DNA from: Phoronis australis
Lineage: Eukaryota > Phoronida > Phoronidae
NCBI GenBank assembly: GCA_002633005.1
Contig: NMRA01000284.1
Span: forward strand, 11,266-75,265
Length of the DNA: 64,000 nucleotides
Direction of reading: 5' to 3'
The notes under the pieces are model-generated. The model saw only the letters and a program-made list of their open reading frames with translations. It did no database searches and was not told where the DNA came from. Below, piece by piece: positions 58,344-64,000 of this stretch. Within the stretch, counting starts at the first letter, position 1, and every line of letters starts with the position of its first letter. The translations under genes were made by a program, and so were the position numbers.

Positions 58344-60847
58344 ACTACCTTACCACTCCACGGTCTTTTTAATCTACATGTACGATTCATAAAATGGTCA
58401 TATTCACTCGATGAAATATGCGGCTGCGGGTTGCCCGTGTGATTGATTGCGAAAGTGCATTACTGGTACCAGCAATGTCAAACCATACGAATGCATTCAA
58501 AGCGTGACTGCGAGTGCATTGGAAGGTTCCGAAATTGACAATGTCAAAGACAAGCTTAAAGCGAATTCTGAATAATTTGTACGTGTTGCCATAGAATGGT
58601 ATTACCTCGCCTTGTTTAAGAACCTGATTTTAACGCATAATCAAAATAAGTCTCGTCATCTAAATACGCGCAATATGTGTCCTAACAAAGAAGTTGCCCA
58701 TACAGAGCCGTCAAAATTTTTGTTTACGGTTGTTAATACTTTGAGCACGTTGAAGTCGATAAAACGTTTAGATTGTCCGACATGTACACGACCATCAAAA
58801 ACCTTTCCACACGACAGTCTGATCTACACAATGAGAGAAGCCCGAGCCCCTTTATAATAATGCTTCCCTAAGAATGAACAGTCTGTTCCAAGTTTAGCAA
58901 AACTTCCACTCCAGTCAAATCTATCTTTGTTTTTTCAACACATTTTTGGTTGTTAGGGTCTCATGCCTTGGTGATGCGCTGTTTTGCATGAAAATGTTTG
59001 CGGTTTTCTTCACCAACTTCGAATTGAATCTATTTCTTTGCATTCTTCCTCCTATTTCACAGAAAATGCGATAGGCATGAAAATAAACAATTGATAAGAA
59101 TATTCAATGGTACATATTTCTGTGTGGAAGCCAAAACGCTAAAATTTGATGTACTAAAAATAATAAAAATCGTAAAGCAGGAAATATAATTTAACTTGTC
59201 AAAACACAAAACTGACATTGTACAACGAAATTAATCCATTTTAAAAGATTGGTGCTCACTTTTCAGTAACCCGTATGCAAATGTCAAATTTTTGCTGGAG
59301 GTGCATTTGTTTGGCTAATGTAACGGAAAAACTAATTTAGTGACCCCCACAATTTTTACAAATTGTACTTGGCAAAGACTACAATACAAATATGAAAATT
59401 TCCAAATATCAAGGATTAATAAAAATTTATGTCGAAGTCCCTTGATAATATGATTTTTAGTATAGAAATCAAGCGCTTATACAAACAATGGTGTGTCTCG
59501 AATGCGAAAAAGACTCCCCACGTCATATTCATAAGAGTACATGCGAAGTATTCGTTTTTGAACTTGAAGTGTGGTACGAGTTTTGTTCCGTAATAATGTT
59601 TTGCGGCCCGTGGTAAGGGTTCGTTCATTACTTGTGAATGAGTGAATACTGAATCGACTCCTAAAAAGCACAAGTCCACAATCGGTCGTTTGCAATCACC
59701 TGGGCTATTTCTTATGAGGGTCTGTTTGACAGCGTATAAAATTTCTGATTAATGAGGGATCAAATTCTTGTGTGGAACTACCCACGAAATGAAAAAGTAA
59801 ATGTTAAAAACTGTCCATAATATGTGTCGAATATCAAAAGGCGAGACAATGAACAATAAACTTTTGCCACGCAGTTGATGTTGTCTCAAATAATCTTGAT
59901 AGTATAAAAGCGTTTTGAGATTTCTCAAGGGCTGAAATGAAAATAGTCGTAATTCTATAACACTGAATTGAAAAATTCACAAAAGTTCATGGTTTACAAT
60001 TGATACGGACGGCTAGATGACGGCCAAAGTGGTGGAATAATTGAACCGATGACGGTGTGCAGGGGGTCGAAAATACGTGACGATCGGGTTAGCACGCATC
60101 GACGCTTATTCAATCCAAATATCCCAAATATGATCTTCAACTTTGACAAATCAAGCTTATCAATTCTGTTCTGAACCTGCCCCATGAACCCACATTGCTG
60201 TAAATCATTACATCGTCTCTTGGTTGACTGCTTGAGTTAATTAGATTAAATTAAATCACGTCCATCGAGCACTGCACAATGCAATCCACATTTGTCTACC
60301 ACATAATTTCTTGTCTGTAAACTTTCATCGCCATCTTTTGCGTCCCCATTCTTTTTTTCGCTTCACATCATGTCTGTCAAAAAATACCTTCAACTGCAGT
60401 TAACAGATTGGAACAGCATACCATTAAACCTTATTCAATCCATTTTCAATACTTAAATCGAGAAATGTCACTAAATTTTCAACATGCTACCTTATTACTT
60501 TTTATTTGTTCGTTTGAAAATCTATTTTTTGTTGTTGTTTATATTGTATAAGCTATTTATTTTTATTTTTGTGTATCACGTGACTGCAACGTTGAAAAAT
60601 ACGTCTCTAGACTGTCCTATTGTTGTCCTCAGTGTATTTAATGAGCTAATTCTTATTTACTTGTGTGTGTTTTACTCTACGTTTGATGATTTAACAAACA
60701 AAATCTACATGCCATTTTTGAAAGTCCTACCTCTCTGTTTCTTAAGATCAGGTATATGGCATCCATTTATATTTGTTTTATTACACCAGCGCCAATGCTT
60801 CTTTCATTTTATCTTTTCGTCCCTCATGAAATTGGTATGTTCTTACC
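58344..60847. other. Non-coding, AT-rich stretch
   Basis: No gene supported. The 123-residue frame at 60484-60855 is very rich in F, L and Y because the DNA is T-rich. It has no recognised family. Frames at 58612-58857 and 59416-59695 are also domain-free. Confidence 0.4.
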
Positions 60848-60903
60848 CGCTTTGATGTACTTTCATCGTCTGCTTGTTTCGGTCCGTTCATGAACAGCGA
60901 CAT
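60848..60903 (-). CDS. Possible small first exon, unrecognised
   Basis: The ATG at 60903 reads MSLFMNGPKQADDESTSKR and reaches a strong donor, CGG|GTAAGAA, after 56 bases. The frame is also open upstream. Peptides of this kind start some transposase and zinc-finger proteins, but no downstream exon is recognised on this strand. It is listed as a lead only. Confidence 0.25.
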
Positions 60904-61373
60904 CTGTCTTCTGGGCGGCTTGAATAAAACGTGATATTCTGAGGATGAAAAGGTGTGTTCCGTGGACCCAAGAACTAAGCGAAAATTAAAACCATGCAAA
61001 ATCACGCGAGAGAAATGTGAATATTTCGCAAATTTGTTCGGGAGCTTAATATCAGCTATAAAATGATTGGTGGTGGGGTTGGGAGGTTGAATCACGTGAT
61101 AAAACTTACTGCTTTTGCTCCGTAAGCTAGTATTTCTTACTGCAAGTGCAACGCTAGTGTTCTGGGTCTACGGAGCGCAGCTCTGGCCAACATCACATCA
61201 TTTCAGTAGTTATCGTACGGTGTTTTAGTCATGCAGAGGACAGAAGTATAAGCGGTCGTGTAATAATACACATGTACGTTGTTTAACTAAGATGCCACTG
61301 TCCAGGTTGGCTACTTGAGCCACGAAAGTGAATTTGTTACGGTTTTTGATGGTGCCATTTTGTTTATTTTCAG

Positions 61374-61413
61374 CAGAAGAAACCGGATAAAGAGTACTGT
61401 AGCGGGCGGCAAA
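61374..61413 (+). other. 5' leader of the receptor gene, after a likely intron
   Basis: The sequence TGTTTATTTTCAG (ending 61373) is a good acceptor, followed by 40 bases to the receptor's ATG. The leader is therefore probably split by an intron, although the coding part is not. Confidence 0.5.
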
Positions 61414-64000
61414 ATGTTCCTCTATTGCGTCTTCGTTTTTCTTATAGCGCTTGGTGAGGCAACTTTATACGATTCCTGCTCCGGCAGTAGTGCCGATTAT
61501 AAGCCGATTGAAACCATTACGGAACAGTGTTACCAAAGCGCCAACGGAGCACAATGTAAAAATCAATGTGGGAGAATAACTAAAAAGGGAAGGTTCATGT
61601 GGAGTGCTGACTACACGTGCTCATGTGACGACCTGTGCGTCCATTACCACGATTGTTGTCCGGACTATTACGAGCAGTGCGCAAACGGCACCAAATTCAC
61701 TGATGAATACCCAAGTACAACGTGCCTGTTGGCTAGCACTGGGAAATCCAATGAACATTGGAACACTATAGTAGTAAGCGACTGCCCAACAGATTACAAA
61801 GACGAAGAGATAGTAGGTAACTGTCGCAACACCAATGGGTCGCTTTTCACCCGTGTGCCTGTAAGAGACAACATAACCAACATTCAGTATCGTAATCGCT
61901 TCTGTGCCATTTGCAATAATGTTACTCAATACAAATTCTGGAGGTTCGATTTAAGCTGTGAAGCTAACGCGACGGACAAGGTCAGAGGCACGCTAGAGGA
62001 GTTCCTGTCTCGTCTAGACCACCCAAAGTGTAACTTTACATTTTACGATCCAGCGCAACAGTACAGATTTTGTGTCCTTGGTTCCATTACGACCTGCAAA
62101 CGAGGCTGCAAGAACCAGGCATTGATTGAAAAGTGCCACAGAAGCCAGACACTGTTCACCTATAGGGGAAGCAAAACAGCTTTCAAGAACGCGTACTGTG
62201 CCATTTGTCACGGTAACAACGATATAGCAAACGCTGATCTGAAATGTAGCAGTCGTAAGTTTCCGGAGGATGGTCCAGGAATGGTTGCGGGAGATAGTAA
62301 TTTGTGGAAATTTTCATTTTCTCTTCTGCTTGACGTCAACTCGGCTGGAGGAGTCAACGTCGGCCTAAAGAGTTCTCTCACGTCTAACAACGACGCTTCG
62401 GCCGCCGCATGCGCTCCCGGTAATCTTCGCGACTGTGTTTTCAAATCCTGTCAAAAAGGATATGAACTTAAGAATGGAGTGTGCGTTCCAGGATACATAT
62501 TGTCAGATGTACAAGTTGAGATATCTTATATTCCAATCGACGCCCGTTTTACGTTTACGGACGTTTATTTCACTAACTATGTCGAGACTATACTTTATGA
62601 AGAAGGTTTGAATAGAGTATTCAAAATAAACATGCGTCCTGACGTTACTAGGTCCAAATTCAATGAATCCATTGGTAACAACCTTGTTGTTTTGGGGGTA
62701 ACAGTGGTGGCAACATTTTCTCAGAAGCTTTTGGCAAATTGCGATGCTAATGAAGAAGGAAGGCGCATCCAGTCTTCAAAGGAACTTTTAAAGGCAAGTC
62801 TCAAGGCTCTTTTCATCAGAAAGACAATAGGGTGGGTGAAATCGGTCGATATTAACACCAATGAGAGACTGTCTTGTAGTCAGAACGGTACCAATTCTTC
62901 ATGTTACGTCACAGAAGTCTACAACGGTACATTTGAAATTCGCAAAGGGGGTTCCGTGTGGCTGAGCGATCGCAACCAAACTTTGGAACCAGGAGAATAC
63001 AGGTTATTTAACGACACAGTTCTAATATGTGGTGAAAAAGAGAGGAATAAGGAATTTATTCCACAGGTCATGATTTCAAGTGCTCTCGGTATTGTGACCA
63101 TTGTGTGTCTGGTCATTTCAGAGGTGTGTCTTCTGGTCAGATTGGTTCTCCAGTTTTGTGTTCCTTTCTATCGCACGTTTCCAGCTAAACTACAATTTTG
63201 TCTCATTGTGACCCTTTTTGTTGGCGGTCTAGTCTTTTTGCTGCGACCTGTCGTCGCTGAAAGTCATGGGCTTTGCTTCGCTTTTGGCGTCCTAGCTCAT
63301 GCAGCTTATTTATCCGTTTTCGTGTGGATGAATCTTATAGCTATCGACACGTGGAACACGTTCAGTCCCAAAAGTCTTCTGAAAACCAGGTCGACTGGTA
63401 AGCGCTTGTTAGCATTTTGTCTGTGCGGGTGGTTGGTCCCTGCAGTGGTTGTTGCTTTCTCTATTGTCTTAGAATTTCTCGATATCGATGAAGATTTCAA
63501 GCCTCAGTACACACGCAATGGAGTCTGCTGGATCACACGCAAATACGCTCTCCTTGTAATGTTTGCAGCACCTCTCGCTCTCATTGTTTTAACCAATATT
63601 GTGATCTTCATCTTAACTGCTGTCACACTCCACCGGGCCATGAAATTTTCACATTCCACATCCTCTTCCAAGACGACGGAAAAGGACGAATTTGTCATGT
63701 ACGTAAAGCTATTTGTACTCCTCGGTGTAACTTGGGTGTTTGGATTCTTGGCCATGCTGGTTAACCACGAAGCTTTCTGGTACATTTTCATCATCCTGAA
63801 TGCCAGCCAGGGGGCGTTTGTTGTCATAACAACCGTACTTACGAAACGCGTTCGCGCATCCTTCAGACGGCGAGACACACCAGGTAACACCGTTGTAACA
63901 TCTCGTTCGGTGGTTCAAACCAGTGAAAACTGCTCCACTGTATCAAAATTGGCGCAGTCGGCCATTGCGAATAACGGATATGATCATGAAACAAAGACGC
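61414..64000 (+). CDS. Somatomedin-B-containing 7TM receptor (Methuselah-like/adhesion-related), 3' end outside window
   Basis: A single open frame of 862 codons, without introns, to the window edge. Residues 1-16 are a signal peptide. A somatomedin-B domain follows, with eight cysteines at 48, 52, 69, 71, 75, 81, 82 and 89 (SCDDLCVHYHDCCPDYYEQC). Two related cysteine motifs, FCAIC (163-167) and YCAIC (261-265), mark repeats in the ectodomain. The seven-helix domain spans about 552-811. Its class-B-type landmarks are C621 before TM3 and C705 in the second outer loop (GVCWI), TM4 with CGWLVP (W673), TM6 with LGVTWVFGFL (W774) and TM7 with IFIILNASQG. I see no GPS cleavage motif before TM1, so it is closer to Methuselah-like than to cleaved adhesion receptors. 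The cytoplasmic tail starts at about 812. The ligand is unknown. Confidence 0.92.
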   Translation, partial: MFLYCVFVFLIALGEATLYDSCSGSSADYKPIETITEQCYQSANGAQCKNQCGRITKKGRFMWSADYTCSCDDLCVHYHDCCPDYYEQCANGTKFTDEYPSTTCLLASTGKSNEHWNTIVVSDCPTDYKDEEIVGNCRNTNGSLFTRVPVRDNITNIQYRNRFCAICNNVTQYKFWRFDLSCEANATDKVRGTLEEFLSRLDHPKCNFTFYDPAQQYRFCVLGSITTCKRGCKNQALIEKCHRSQTLFTYRGSKTAFKNAYCAICHGNNDIANADLKCSSRKFPEDGPGMVAGDSNLWKFSFSLLLDVNSAGGVNVGLKSSLTSNNDASAAACAPGNLRDCVFKSCQKGYELKNGVCVPGYILSDVQVEISYIPIDARFTFTDVYFTNYVETILYEEGLNRVFKINMRPDVTRSKFNESIGNNLVVLGVTVVATFSQKLLANCDANEEGRRIQSSKELLKASLKALFIRKTIGWVKSVDINTNERLSCSQNGTNSSCYVTEVYNGTFEIRKGGSVWLSDRNQTLEPGEYRLFNDTVLICGEKERNKEFIPQVMISSALGIVTIVCLVISEVCLLVRLVLQFCVPFYRTFPAKLQFCLIVTLFVGGLVFLLRPVVAESHGLCFAFGVLAHAAYLSVFVWMNLIAIDTWNTFSPKSLLKTRSTGKRLLAFCLCGWLVPAVVVAFSIVLEFLDIDEDFKPQYTRNGVCWITRKYALLVMFAAPLALIVLTNIVIFILTAVTLHRAMKFSHSTSSSKTTEKDEFVMYVKLFVLLGVTWVFGFLAMLVNHEAFWYIFIILNASQGAFVVITTVLTKRVRASFRRRDTPGNTVVTSRSVVQTSENCSTVSKLAQSAIANNGYDHETKT

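Noticed and set aside
60484-60855. 123-residue hydrophobic frame, a possible membrane protein
   Set aside because: The hydrophobicity comes from T-rich DNA (F, L, Y codons). There is no family resemblance and no regular spacing of segments.
61621-63918. Several minus-strand frames of 64 to 128 codons opposite the receptor
   Set aside because: They are antisense shadows of the receptor gene, whose plus-strand frame has clear domains.
1-64000. CRISPR arrays, operons and bacterial-type terminators
   Set aside because: None was seen. The tandem arrays at 791-950 and 49060-49245 have no spacer-repeat pattern, and the DNA is clearly eukaryotic.

Overview
The window is animal nuclear DNA. It is AT-leaning, most of it is non-coding, the genes are split by GT-AG introns, and it is crowded with small DNA transposons. 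There is no bacterial-style gene packing. The gene families seen are a CYP2-like cytochrome P450, a somatomedin-B/7TM receptor of the Methuselah-like or adhesion-related kind, a THAP domain and a RHIM-like motif. They fit a marine invertebrate, perhaps a non-vertebrate deuterostome such as an acorn worm or lancelet. I cannot fix the species. Five single N characters (1257, 14516, 18115, 22439, 49249) look like scaffold joins. At two of them (14516, 18115) the flanking sequence is duplicated in a way that suggests two overlapping contigs or haplotypes placed end to end.

Layout. 1-5.5 kb: non-coding, with a 40-bp minisatellite, a fold-back repeat, an hAT-like MITE and a diverged tandem repeat. 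5.55-8.23 kb, plus strand: a three-exon gene model of about 235 residues with a RHIM-like core near the N-terminus and an unrecognised C-terminal part. 8.2-11.9 kb: non-coding with a MITE. 11.95-20.99 kb, minus strand: a complete four-exon cytochrome P450 (498 residues) whose splice phases all agree. Its 6.2-kb first intron holds a second copy of exon 2 and a 1.9-2.0 kb duplicated block. 21-44 kb: no convincing host gene, but hAT transposase remains, a 3' LTR with its polypurine tract, a 1.4-kb TTAA-flanked element, and a 1.7-kb element with terminal inverted repeats and an imperfect 8-bp target duplication. 44.4 kb: a perfect 66-bp palindrome. 44.9-45.5 kb: a THAP-domain sequence on the plus strand with a frame break, and a candidate first exon on the minus strand with CRE and E2F-like sites just upstream. 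46.2-48.5 kb: nested inverted-repeat elements. 49-61 kb: repeats and featureless DNA. 61.4-64 kb, plus strand: a long single-exon receptor gene that runs off the window.

The genes do not form an obvious functional unit. The P450 would act at the endoplasmic reticulum, the receptor at the cell surface, and the RHIM-like protein, if real, in amyloid-type signalling assembly. Most of the structure in the window comes from mobile elements and from assembly joins. The most useful points for follow-up are the RHIM-like gene, the two duplicated joins, and the several short transposon families whose ends can be read directly.
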